64,000 nt of DNA from the NCBI RefSeq assembly GCF_000695625.1, contig NZ_JMQI01000024.1, positions 186,001-250,000 of the forward strand, in the 5' to 3' direction. The notes beneath the pieces are model-generated. The model worked only from the letters and a program-made list of their open reading frames with translations. It was not told where the DNA came from and did not search any database. Of this stretch, positions 1-8,369 are shown piece by piece. Both the position numbers and the translations under genes were made by a program. Positions within the stretch are counted from its first letter, which is position 1; each line of letters starts with the position of its first letter. The stretch is from Amycolatopsis rifamycinica. GTDB taxonomy: Bacteria > Actinomycetota > Actinomycetes > Mycobacteriales > Pseudonocardiaceae.

Positions 1-890
1 CATCCCCCTGTCGGTGCTCGACCTCGTCCCGGTCAGTTCCGGATCCGGTGTGGCCGAAGCGGTCCGCAACACCGTCGACCTCGCCCGGCAGGCCGAACGC
101 TTCGGCTACCACCGCTACTGGTTCGCCGAACACCACCTCAACCCCGGCGTGGCCGGGGCGTCCCCGCCGGTCCTGATCGCCCTCGTGGCCGGGGCCACCG
201 ACCGGATCCGGCTCGGCTCCGCGGGCGTCCAGCTCGCCCACCGCACGCCCTTGGCGGTGGTCGAAGAATTCGGTCTCCTCGAAGCACTGCATCCCGGGCG
301 GCTCGACCTCGGGCTCGGCCGCAGCGGCAAGCAGCTGGTCCGCGAATACGCGGCGGCGGCCCCGCGACCGGCGCCCGCCCCGGCGGCCAACGGCCTGCCC
401 ATCCCGGCGAAACCCGACTTCAGCGGCCTCGCCCGGTCACCCCGCCTCGGCCTGACGTTCGCGCTGCTGCAGCAACCCGGCGCCGAGTCCCCCGACTACG
501 GTGAGCAGGTCGACGACATCCTCGCCCTGCTCTACGGCACCTACCGCGCCGCCGACGGGCTGGAAGCCCACGCCGTGCCCGGCGAAGGCGCCCGGCCCCA
601 GATCTGAATCCTGCGGTTCGCCGCCAACTACCACGTCAGCCCGTCCAGCGTGCTCGAAGCCGTCGACGCCTACCGGCAGGCGTTCCAGCCCTCGGACGAA
701 CTCCCCCGCCCGCACGTCGCGGTGTCCGCGGACGTGGTCGTCGCCGACGACGCCACCGCGCGGCACCTGGCGTCTGCGGCAGCTGCAGGAGGCGACCGGC
801 GCGGACGAGCTCGTCATCACGACCATCACCCATGCGCACACCGACCGCGTGCGGTCCTACGAACTGCTCGCCGAACACTGGAACCGCTGA
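1..890 (+). pseudogene. Decayed luciferase-like (LLM class) flavin-dependent oxidoreductase, 5' end outside window
   Basis: The reading frame is already open at base 2 (IPLSVLDLVPVSSGS), so a few N-terminal residues lie off the left edge. The first ~200 residues match bacterial luciferase-like FMN/F420 oxidoreductases: RYWFAEHHLNPGVAG, GATDRIRLGSAGVQL and LHPGRLDLGLGRSG are family hallmarks. An in-frame TGA at 605-607 then interrupts it. The homologous frame resumes directly (LRFAANYHVSPSSVLEAVDA), apparently missing a short block. Near 775 the frame shifts, and the final segment (GADELVITTITHAHTDRVRS to 890) follows after loss of what is usually about 70 residues. One nonsense codon plus two deletions point to real decay rather than one sequencing error. 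The deletion sizes come from memory of intact relatives. Confidence 0.85.
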
Positions 891-1073
891 CCGATGGCTG
901 CGCGTCACCGCAGGTCAGGGCCGGGAACAGGGTGGCCCGGTTGCCGGGGCCGCCGCGCCGAACACCTGCCGCAGCCGCGGCGACGGGGAAACAAAATCGT
1001 CACGGACCGCCCACTTCCGGCCGTCGCCGGCGTCAGTACTGCGAACGCCGCGACGAGGAAGAGGGACACGACA

Positions 1074-2126
1074 GTGGGCATGGCTGCTGCGGAGCTGCTG
1101 GGGAGGGCTCGTGCCGGGGACGGTGAAGCGTTTCGTGAGCTGATCGGACCGTATCGCCGTGAGCTCCACGTGCACTGCTACCGGATGCTGGGGTCTTTCC
1201 AGGACGCCGAGGACGCGCTTCAGGACACGCTGCTGTCGGCGTGGCAGCACGTCGGGGCGTTCGAGGAGCGGGCGTCCGTCCGCACGTGGCTGTACCGCAT
1301 CGCCACCAACCGGTGCCTCGACGTGCTGCGCTCGGCGAGCCGCCGTCCGGCGGTGGACTGGGACGTTCCCGGCACCGAGCTGCCGGAGCCGAGCCGGCTC
1401 GGTGAGGTCGCCTGGCTCGAGCCCTACCCGGACGCGCTGCTCGACGGCGGACTGGGCGCGCCGCCCGGCCCGGCGGTCCGGTACGAACAGCTCGAGGCCA
1501 TTTCGCTGGCGTTCGTGACCGCGCTCCAGACGCTGCCGCCCCGGCAGCTCGCGGTGCTGATCCTGCGGGACGTGCTCGGCTACCGCGCCAAGGAAGTCGC
1601 GGACCTGCTCGGCACGACCGTGGAATCGATCACCAGCGCGTTGAAACGCGCCCGCGGCGGGTTGCCGCGCCGGCCGCCGGACGGAGGCCGGGAACCCGCT
1701 CCGTCACCCGGGTCACCGGCCGAGCAGGAGCTGGTGGCGAAGTTCGTCCGCGCGTACTCGTCGTACGACCTCCAAGCCCTCCTGGCCCTGCTGACCGACG
1801 ACGTCCGCGTGTCCATGCCGCCGGTTCCCCTCGAGTACCACGGCCGGGCGGCTGTCGAACGCTTCTACACCACCATGCTGAACCCCGCCTGGGGCTACGA
1901 CTTCGTCCCGACGCGCGCGAACGGCCAGCCGGCGCTGGGCACCTACCTGCGCGCCCCGACCGGGATCCGCCACGGTGCCGGGCTGGTCGTCCTGACCCTC
2001 GCCGGCGACCGCATCCGCGCCCTCACCCGCTTCGACAGCGGCGTGCTCCCCGCGTTCGGCCTGCCCCGCTCGCTTCCCGCACCGACGCGCGAGGACCGGG
2101 ACCAGCACGGCACCCACGACGCCTGA
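1074..2126 (+). CDS. sigG: ECF RNA polymerase sigma factor, SigG-type with C-terminal SnoaL-like domain
   Basis: This 350-residue sigma-70 family protein belongs to the SigG-like ECF group. The sigma-2 region lies at about residues 20-90 (ELHVHCYRMLGSFQDAEDAL, then SVRTWLYRIATNRCLDVLR). Sigma-4 is at about 150-195 (LPPRQLAVLILRDVLGYRAK, EVADLLGTTVESITSALKRA). A SnoaL-like domain follows at about 215-340. Such C-terminal domains are known in this group to modulate activity in place of a classical anti-sigma factor. The GTG at 1074 was chosen because a purine-rich ribosome site (gaggaagaggga, 1055-1066) sits 7 nt upstream; ATG 1080 is a close alternative. The SDR gene begins 30 nt downstream, so the two are probably co-transcribed. 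The gene symbol follows the M. tuberculosis family name and does not assert the same regulon. Confidence 0.88.
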   Translation: MGMAAAELLGRARAGDGEAFRELIGPYRRELHVHCYRMLGSFQDAEDALQDTLLSAWQHVGAFEERASVRTWLYRIATNRCLDVLRSASRRPAVDWDVPGTELPEPSRLGEVAWLEPYPDALLDGGLGAPPGPAVRYEQLEAISLAFVTALQTLPPRQLAVLILRDVLGYRAKEVADLLGTTVESITSALKRARGGLPRRPPDGGREPAPSPGSPAEQELVAKFVRAYSSYDLQALLALLTDDVRVSMPPVPLEYHGRAAVERFYTTMLNPAWGYDFVPTRANGQPALGTYLRAPTGIRHGAGLVVLTLAGDRIRALTRFDSGVLPAFGLPRSLPAPTREDRDQHGTHDA

Positions 2127-2156
2127 CTTTGCCCGAATCACCCACAGGAGAACGAA

Positions 2157-2915
2157 ATGCAGGAATCCACCCGGTTCGAAGGATCGGTCGCCCTGGTGAC
2201 CGGAGCCAACCGCGGCATCGGACGCGCCGTCACGGAAGCGTTGCTGGAGCGCGGCGCGAAGAAGGTCTACGCCACGGCACGGGACGTGCAGACCGTCGAG
2301 GCGTTGCGGGAACGGCACGGAGAACGTGTCGTCCCGCTGCGGCTCGACGTGACCGACGCCGAACAGGTCGCGGCCGTCGCGCGGACCGCCACCGACGTCG
2401 ACGTGCTGGTCAACAACGCCGGTGCGTTCGAGCCGACGGACCTCGCCGACGAGGCGATCGTCGAGGTGGCCCGGCGGGAGATGGAAGTCAACTACTTCGG
2501 CGCGCTGCGCATGCTGCACGCGTTCCGGGACACGCTGGTGCGCCACCGCGGAACGCTCGTCTACATCGGGTCGGCCGCCGGCCTGACCAACGTGCCGCTC
2601 CAGCCCACCTACAGCGCCTCGAAGGCCGCGCAGCACTCGTTGACCCAGGCGTCGCGGGCGTCACTGGCCGGACGGGGGGTGTCGGTGCACGGCGTCTACC
2701 CGGGGCCCGTCGACACCGACATGACGAAGGACCTGCCGGCCGCGTTCACCAAGACACCCGCCCCGGCCGTCGCCCACGCGATCCTCGACGGGATCGAGGC
2801 CGGCGAGGAGGACGTCTTCCCGGACCCGTTCGCGGTGGCGTTCGGCGGGCAGTTCCGGTCCTCGCCCAAGAGCGTGGAGAAGCAGATGGCCGCGCTCGTC
2901 ACCTCGCCCGCCTGA
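2157..2915 (+). CDS. SDR family NAD(P)-dependent oxidoreductase
   Basis: A 252-residue classical short-chain dehydrogenase/reductase, expected to be cytosolic. The cofactor motif TGANRGIG lies near residue 14, the NNAG structural motif near 86, and the active-site pair is Y152-x3-K156 (YSASK) with a Ser near 139. PGPVDTDM follows the active site as in most classical SDRs. The length is typical. The start is supported by aggag 6 nt before the ATG. It lies just behind the SigG-type sigma factor in what looks like a two-gene operon, which suggests stress-inducible expression. The substrate cannot be told from sequence. Confidence 0.92.
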   Translation: MQESTRFEGSVALVTGANRGIGRAVTEALLERGAKKVYATARDVQTVEALRERHGERVVPLRLDVTDAEQVAAVARTATDVDVLVNNAGAFEPTDLADEAIVEVARREMEVNYFGALRMLHAFRDTLVRHRGTLVYIGSAAGLTNVPLQPTYSASKAAQHSLTQASRASLAGRGVSVHGVYPGPVDTDMTKDLPAAFTKTPAPAVAHAILDGIEAGEEDVFPDPFAVAFGGQFRSSPKSVEKQMAALVTSPA

Positions 2916-2927
2916 CTCCCGGACCAA

Positions 2928-2961
2928 GGCCGCTCCCCGGCGTCGCCGCCGGGGAGCGGCC
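2928..2961. terminator. Bidirectional hairpin terminator between convergent SDR and Rhs genes
   Basis: A perfect 14-bp inverted repeat (ggccgctccccggc / gccggggagcggcc) has a 6-nt loop. It starts 13 nt after the SDR stop and ends 3 nt before the Rhs stop codon on the opposite strand. There is no U-tract, which is common for GC-rich actinobacterial terminators. Confidence 0.8.
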
Positions 2962-2964
2962 CGG

Positions 2965-5900
2965 CTATTCGCCGAGGTTGGGCATCGGCCGGTTAGAGCC
3001 CCATTTGATCGGGGGGTCGAACGCGCCGCTGATCGTGTCCAGCTTCGTTCCCTTCGGCGGGAACTCCGGCAGGAAGTTGTCCTCCTTGTTGTGCTGGATG
3101 AACTTCTGCACGTCGGAGGTCAAGCCCTTGTACTCGGCGTCGAGCTTGACGTGGTCGCGGATGCCTTGTTCGGCCGGGTTGGCGGCGTCCTTCCACTTGA
3201 CGTTGTCACTGGCCGTGACCGAGTAGTCCACCCTGAGGTCGTTGGCCTGCTTGCGGAACTCCGCCGGTGTCGAGTTGATGCCCCACTCGCTCATCTTCCG
3301 CTGCAACGCCGTGTCGCTCATGTTGTTGACGCTGTCCTTGAACTGGCCGATCCGGATGTCGGCCTGTTTGAGCTTGTTCTCGAAGTTGCCCGACATCTGG
3401 GAGTTCGCCTTGCGGGACAGCGTGGTCATGTTGTCCGCGGTGCCGGAGCCGCCGAGGTCGTTGTTCTTCAGGTGCCCCTTGATGAAGTAACCCTCGTCGG
3501 TGTCGGGCTTGTACCCGTTCTTGTCGTTGGGGTTGCGGAGCTTGTCGAGCTCGGCCTGCAGGCGCGGGTCGTAGTTCGCGTGCTTGGTCGCGTTCAGGTC
3601 GTTGACGTCGGTGAGGTGGTTGCCCGCCGGCGTGGTCCCGCCGGGGTACTTGCCCTTGCCGGAGCCGTCGATCGAGCCGGTGCCCGACTTCCCGCCGCCT
3701 TCCATCACCGTGCGGCCGGAATCGCCGTGCGGCTTGTTGGCGTCGCCGGTGATCGGCGGGTCGTACCGGCCGGTCCGGGGCTTCTTGGTGCCGGAGCCCG
3801 CCCCGGCGGCGCCGTTGCCGGCGCCGGGGTTGGGGTTCGGGCGCTTCTTCGAGCCCTTCTTGCACGGGGCCGGCGCCTCGAAGGTGGCGTCGTCGTCGAG
3901 GAACGCGGTCGGGTCGTCGGCGTAGTTGACGACCTTGCCGTTGTTCCTCGTCAGGCCGAGCGGGTCGGCCGCGACGAACGGGTCCTCGACGTAGGTCTCG
4001 GGGTTCAACGCCGGGGTCAGGCCGAGCGGGTCCGGCGAGATGTAGCGGGCGTTGGCCGGGTCGTAGTAGCGGAAGACGTTGAAGTGCAGGCCGGTCTCCG
4101 CGTCGAGGTACTGCCCCGGGAACCGCAGCGGTGTCGGCGGGCGGACACCGGCCGCGGTCAGGCCCCACAGGCTCGTCCGCACCGGGCTGACCGTGCCGTG
4201 GTCCGGGCTGACCAGCTCGGTCGGAGTGCCGACCTCGTCGGTGATCACGGCGGACACCTCGACCCGCCCGTCGGGCCGGGTGCGCGCCTGCGCCACCACC
4301 CGGTCCTCGTCGGGGTGGTGGATCCAGGTCAGGGTCTCCACCGGCACGCCACCGGCGGTGTGCCGGGCCTCGACGAGGTTCGTGCCGTCCCAGGCGAAGT
4401 CGACCCGTTCGGCGACCGCGCCCGCGGTGTCCAGCCGTTCCTTGGCGATCCGCCGGTCCAGCGCGTCGTAGCGGTAGCGCCACCGGGTGCCGTCCGGCGT
4501 GCGCACCGCGACCAGGTGGTCGTGGGCGTCCCAGCCGAACGTCCAGGTCAGTGCCGTCCCGTCCGGCGCGGGCAGGGTCCGCCGGACCAGCCGGCCCTGC
4601 GCGTCGTGGGCGTACCGCACCGCACCCGCCGCGGCGAGCACACCCCCGGCGTACTGGCGCGGGCCCGCCTCGGGACCGGTGCCCGGCGAGGAGGAGACCA
4701 GGTTGCCGAGCACGTCGTAGGCGTAGCGCTCGGCTCCGCCGGGGTGCAGGACGGCGGTGACGCGGCCGGCGGCGTCGAACTCGTACCGCGCTCCCCCGCC
4801 CGGGTCCTCCCGGTGGGCGACGCTGCCGTCCGGGCGCCGGTGGTACCGCGTCGCCCCGGCCGGGGTGTGCTGCGCGGCGAGCCGGCCCGCCACGTCGAAC
4901 TCCTGCCGCAGCAACGGGTTCGCCCCGGCGGAAAGGCCGAGCGTGCGGCCGGCGGCGTCGAGGTGCAGGGTCAGCTCGGTCCCGGCGACCCGCAGCACCT
5001 CGGCCCCGTCCGGGGTCTGTCCCCAGTGGACGTCCACTCCGGACGGAGTGCGCCGGGTCTTTTCCCCGTGGGGATAGCCGAACGTCGTGGTGCCGGCCGC
5101 GGTCGTCTGCTTCGTGAGGCGGCCCTCGCCGTCGTGGGCCAGCTCGAGCACGCCGTCCGGCCCGGTGGCGTGCACGAGCCGCCCGACCGGGTCGTAGCGG
5201 TAGGTCTCGGTGCCGGCCGGGCTGATCCGCTCGGTCACGTTGCCCAGCGCGTCGTACCGGAATTCCGCGGGTTCCCCGGCCGGGCCGGTGAGCCGCACCC
5301 GCTGTCCCGCGGCGTCGTACTCGCACCGGGTGACCCGGCCGGCGAAGTCCGTCTGGGAGAGCAGCCGCTCTTCGGCGTCGTAGGTGTAGTGCCAGGTCTG
5401 GCCGGCCGGATTGATCACGGCGACCAGCCGCAGCTCCGTGTCGTAGCGGTGGGTGGTGCGCGCACCGGTGGCGTCGATCGTGGCGGCGATCGTGCCCATC
5501 GGGCCGTTTTCGGTGCGCTGCACCCGGCCCAGCTCGTCGGTGCGGGACGTCTCCGCGCTCTCGCCGTCGAACGTCCACTGCCGCCGGGTCCCGTTCGCGG
5601 CGCGGACCTCCCGCAGAGACCCTTCGACCGTCCACGCGTACGCGGTCCGGCCGCCGGCGTGCTCGATCGCCCGCGGCCGGCCGAACAGGTCGGCCTCGAC
5701 GCGGGGAACGGCGAAGCCCGGCTCGGGCCCGGTGTCGCCGGCGCGCTCGAGGTGCTGGTCCGCGCTCACGCCGAGCGGGTCGGTGTAAGGGTCCGGCAGG
5801 TTCGGGGCCGCGTAGCGGCGGCGGAAGACCCGGTCGCCCTCGGCCACCTCGATCACCAGCTCGGTGTCGCTCCGCTCGGCGATCACCACCCGCGAGCCGT

Positions 5901-7938
5901 CGGCCCGCAGCACGGCGACGAGCCGGCCGTGGGCGTCGTGCTCGAACCCGGTGCGCCGGCCGAGCGGGTCGGTGCGGGACAGCAGCACGTCGCGCGGCCC
6001 CCACTCGCTGCGGGTCACGCCGCCGAGCCGGTCGGTCCGCGCGATCGTGTTGCCGTCCTCGTCGAACTCGTACACCGTCTGCTTGCCGAAGGAGTCGGTC
6101 ACGGTGGTGCGCCGGTCGGCGTAGGCGAGCGCGGCGTCGAGGTAACCCTGGTCGCCGACGCCCCGCACGCAGCGGCCGTGCTGGTCGTAGACGTAGCGGT
6201 ACCAGGCGCCGACGTGGTCGGTCCAGCCGGTGATCCGGCCTTCGGCGTCGTGGGTGTAGCGGGCGGGCCGCGGCGAGGAGTTGGCGCGCAGGCTGAGGTG
6301 CCCGTGCTCGTCGTAGTCGTACCGAGCGACGAGGACGTCCCCCGTTTCGGACAGCGCCCGGACGGCGCGGATCCGGCCGCCGTCGACGTCGAAGGCGATC
6401 CGGGCGCCACCGGAGTGCACGAGCAGCGCCGGCGCGCCGTCGGCGTCGTGGTCCAGCTCGGTGTAGCCGCCGTTTTCGGAGCGGATCTCCTTGAGCAGGA
6501 AGAGATCCGGGTCGCCTTCGGCCGGGACGAACCGGCGCAGGGTGCCCCGCGTGGGATCTTCCAGGACGTATTCGGCGCCCTGCCCGTACAGCCGGCGCAG
6601 CGGACCGTGCGAGGTGGTCGCCGTCGCGCCCGGCGCGGGCACCGGGAACCGCAGGATCATCGCGTCGGCGCTGTAGTAGGTGACGGTCCCCTGCGCGACG
6701 GTCAGCCGCTCGTCGACCAGCGACGCCCAGGAGGTCCCGAACCAACGCCCGGCCCGGTAGGACGAAACGTGGTTGCGGACGATGAGCTGCCCCAGCGGAC
6801 CGGGCACGACCAGGTCGCTCTCGGTGACCAGGACGTCCCCGGTCTGGACGTCGATCGGGTCGCCGCTGCCTTCCTTGCAGCCCGGTTCCTTGGTCTCGGA
6901 GGTGTTCCGGCCCGGCCCCTTCGACCCCTCGGAGCCCTTGGCGCCGGCGGACTTGGTCGAGTCGCCGCCCGGCGGGTTGTCGAGGCCGCGCGAGGGCGGC
7001 GGCGGGTCGTTCTTGGGCGGGTCGTTCTTCGCGGGCGGCGGGTCGTTCTTCGGCGGGTCGTGCTTGGGCGGCGAGTGGTCGCCCGCGGCCGTGGTGGAGT
7101 CGTCCCCGCCCTTGCCCTTGGGCCCGCCGAGGTCCTTGGGGTTGCCGTTGATGTCCCCGTGCTTCGGCGGCGGCGCGGCCTTGCCCGGCTTGATGTTGCG
7201 CAGGGCCTTCGCGGCGTCCGAGAAGAGGTCTCCGGCGCGCTTGAGCAGCGGGATCAGCGCCTGCAGCGCCTTCACCAGCCGTTTCACCAGGTCCGCGATC
7301 TTCGACGCGGTCTTCGCGACCGCGGTGATGACCTGCGGCACCACCCAGGTCAGGCCGATGCCGAGGGTGAACACGACCTGCAGCGCCCAGCTGATCAGGT
7401 GCCCGATCAGCTCCGCGATGATGTCGCGCACCAGCGCCCGCACCGCGGCGACGACCTCACCGGCGGTCTTCACCCCGCTGGAAGCGCCTTCACAGCCCTT
7501 TTGGGCGGTTTCCAGCAGGGTGACCGTGTCCTGGGCCCGCTGGCGGTAGGAGTCGCCGCCGAGGCCGGTCCAGGACGCCGTGTCGGCCTTGACCATGGCG
7601 GTCAGGTCCTCGCCGACGCTGCCCAGCTCGGTGGCGATGTTCTTCCAGGTCTCCGACTGCGCGGTGATCTCGTCGGGGTTGCCGGTCAGCCCGTTGAGCG
7701 CCTCCTTGAGCGGCCCGACGTGCTCCATCAGCCACCCGACCCCGGCGGCCAGGATCGCCCCGAACGGGTCCATCGCCATCGACAGGGCGTCCAGCGCGGT
7801 GCCCACGGCCCCCATCGCCACCGACGCCCAGTCGCCGCTTTCGATGGCGGACTTCAGGTCGGCCGCCGATTCCAGGAGCGAAACCCCCGAGTACGCCGTC
7901 GTCGAGTCCTTGGTCTGCGCGACCAGTGGGTTGCTCAT
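2965..7938 (-). CDS. Rhs/YD-repeat polymorphic toxin with WXG100-like N-terminus and nuclease-like C-terminal tip
   Basis: A 1657-residue predicted secreted polymorphic toxin. Residues 1-190 are helical with a WxG motif (SWTGLGGDSYRQRA, near 134), suggesting type VII (ESX) export. Hydrophobic helices and a Pro/Asp/Lys-rich linker follow (to about 340). An Rhs entry segment (DPIDVQTGDVLVTESDLVVP) and about 900 residues of YD repeats (YRYDALDRR, TRYHRRPDGS types) form the shell. The shell ends at the signature YYDPANARYISPDPLGL near residue 1305. The variable tip (about 1330-1657) contains GYFIKGHLKNNDLGG...NMTTLSRKANS, resembling the GH...N core of His-Me-finger or non-specific nucleases; this is tentative. 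ATG 7938 follows a ggggga ribosome site. No immunity gene follows the stop: the next gene is the convergent SDR. Confidence 0.88.
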   Translation of the reverse strand: MSNPLVAQTKDSTTAYSGVSLLESAADLKSAIESGDWASVAMGAVGTALDALSMAMDPFGAILAAGVGWLMEHVGPLKEALNGLTGNPDEITAQSETWKNIATELGSVGEDLTAMVKADTASWTGLGGDSYRQRAQDTVTLLETAQKGCEGASSGVKTAGEVVAAVRALVRDIIAELIGHLISWALQVVFTLGIGLTWVVPQVITAVAKTASKIADLVKRLVKALQALIPLLKRAGDLFSDAAKALRNIKPGKAAPPPKHGDINGNPKDLGGPKGKGGDDSTTAAGDHSPPKHDPPKNDPPPAKNDPPKNDPPPPSRGLDNPPGGDSTKSAGAKGSEGSKGPGRNTSETKEPGCKEGSGDPIDVQTGDVLVTESDLVVPGPLGQLIVRNHVSSYRAGRWFGTSWASLVDERLTVAQGTVTYYSADAMILRFPVPAPGATATTSHGPLRRLYGQGAEYVLEDPTRGTLRRFVPAEGDPDLFLLKEIRSENGGYTELDHDADGAPALLVHSGGARIAFDVDGGRIRAVRALSETGDVLVARYDYDEHGHLSLRANSSPRPARYTHDAEGRITGWTDHVGAWYRYVYDQHGRCVRGVGDQGYLDAALAYADRRTTVTDSFGKQTVYEFDEDGNTIARTDRLGGVTRSEWGPRDVLLSRTDPLGRRTGFEHDAHGRLVAVLRADGSRVVIAERSDTELVIEVAEGDRVFRRRYAAPNLPDPYTDPLGVSADQHLERAGDTGPEPGFAVPRVEADLFGRPRAIEHAGGRTAYAWTVEGSLREVRAANGTRRQWTFDGESAETSRTDELGRVQRTENGPMGTIAATIDATGARTTHRYDTELRLVAVINPAGQTWHYTYDAEERLLSQTDFAGRVTRCEYDAAGQRVRLTGPAGEPAEFRYDALGNVTERISPAGTETYRYDPVGRLVHATGPDGVLELAHDGEGRLTKQTTAAGTTTFGYPHGEKTRRTPSGVDVHWGQTPDGAEVLRVAGTELTLHLDAAGRTLGLSAGANPLLRQEFDVAGRLAAQHTPAGATRYHRRPDGSVAHREDPGGGARYEFDAAGRVTAVLHPGGAERYAYDVLGNLVSSSPGTGPEAGPRQYAGGVLAAAGAVRYAHDAQGRLVRRTLPAPDGTALTWTFGWDAHDHLVAVRTPDGTRWRYRYDALDRRIAKERLDTAGAVAERVDFAWDGTNLVEARHTAGGVPVETLTWIHHPDEDRVVAQARTRPDGRVEVSAVITDEVGTPTELVSPDHGTVSPVRTSLWGLTAAGVRPPTPLRFPGQYLDAETGLHFNVFRYYDPANARYISPDPLGLTPALNPETYVEDPFVAADPLGLTRNNGKVVNYADDPTAFLDDDATFEAPAPCKKGSKKRPNPNPGAGNGAAGAGSGTKKPRTGRYDPPITGDANKPHGDSGRTVMEGGGKSGTGSIDGSGKGKYPGGTTPAGNHLTDVNDLNATKHANYDPRLQAELDKLRNPNDKNGYKPDTDEGYFIKGHLKNNDLGGSGTADNMTTLSRKANSQMSGNFENKLKQADIRIGQFKDSVNNMSDTALQRKMSEWGINSTPAEFRKQANDLRVDYSVTASDNVKWKDAANPAEQGIRDHVKLDAEYKGLTSDVQKFIQHNKEDNFLPEFPPKGTKLDTISGAFDPPIKWGSNRPMPNLGE

Positions 7939-8369
7939 CCGTCCCCCGCCTCAGTCACCCGCGGTGACCCCGAAGCCGCCATGTAAACACACCACCCGGG
8001 TGTCATCACACACGGTTCGCGTTCGCCTGCCCGAAGGGACCGCCGGACGTGCCCTCGGAAGCCTGCGTGGGGGTACGCCGCCCGCAGGGTCCTCGGACTC
8101 GCCGGCTCTGCGGCTTCCCCGCGCGAAGAGAATCTCGACACCTTCGGTTCAGCGGTTTATTTCGAGCGAAAGCACAATTCGCCAGAAAGGCCCGGTCAAC
8201 GGGCAGGTGCGCTCCGTGTCCGCGCGGCCCCGGTCGGCCGAATACGCCGACACCATTGGCCGCGTCGCGTCGGGAGGCGAATCGGGTACCGTCGGACGGT
8301 CATCCGATCGCCCCTCGAAGATCCGGCATTCCGACCACCATTCTCGACGGCTGTTTGAGTGGAGACCCG
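7939..8369. other. Intergenic region between divergent rhs and hypX
   Basis: About 430 bases carry no convincing gene; the open frames here lack ribosome sites and recognisable protein features. The stretch should hold the promoters of both divergent genes. A 10-nt palindrome (cacccgggtg, 7993-8002) lies 55 nt upstream of the Rhs start. The part from about 8140 to 8360 is more A/T-rich than its surroundings. No clear -10/-35 pair could be assigned. Confidence 0.5.

Noticed and set aside
3091-7986. A 1631-codon open frame on the + strand opposite the Rhs gene
   Set aside because: Long antisense frames are expected in DNA with G/C third positions. The translation is Val/Arg/Gly-rich without domain motifs and the opposite strand encodes a clear Rhs protein.
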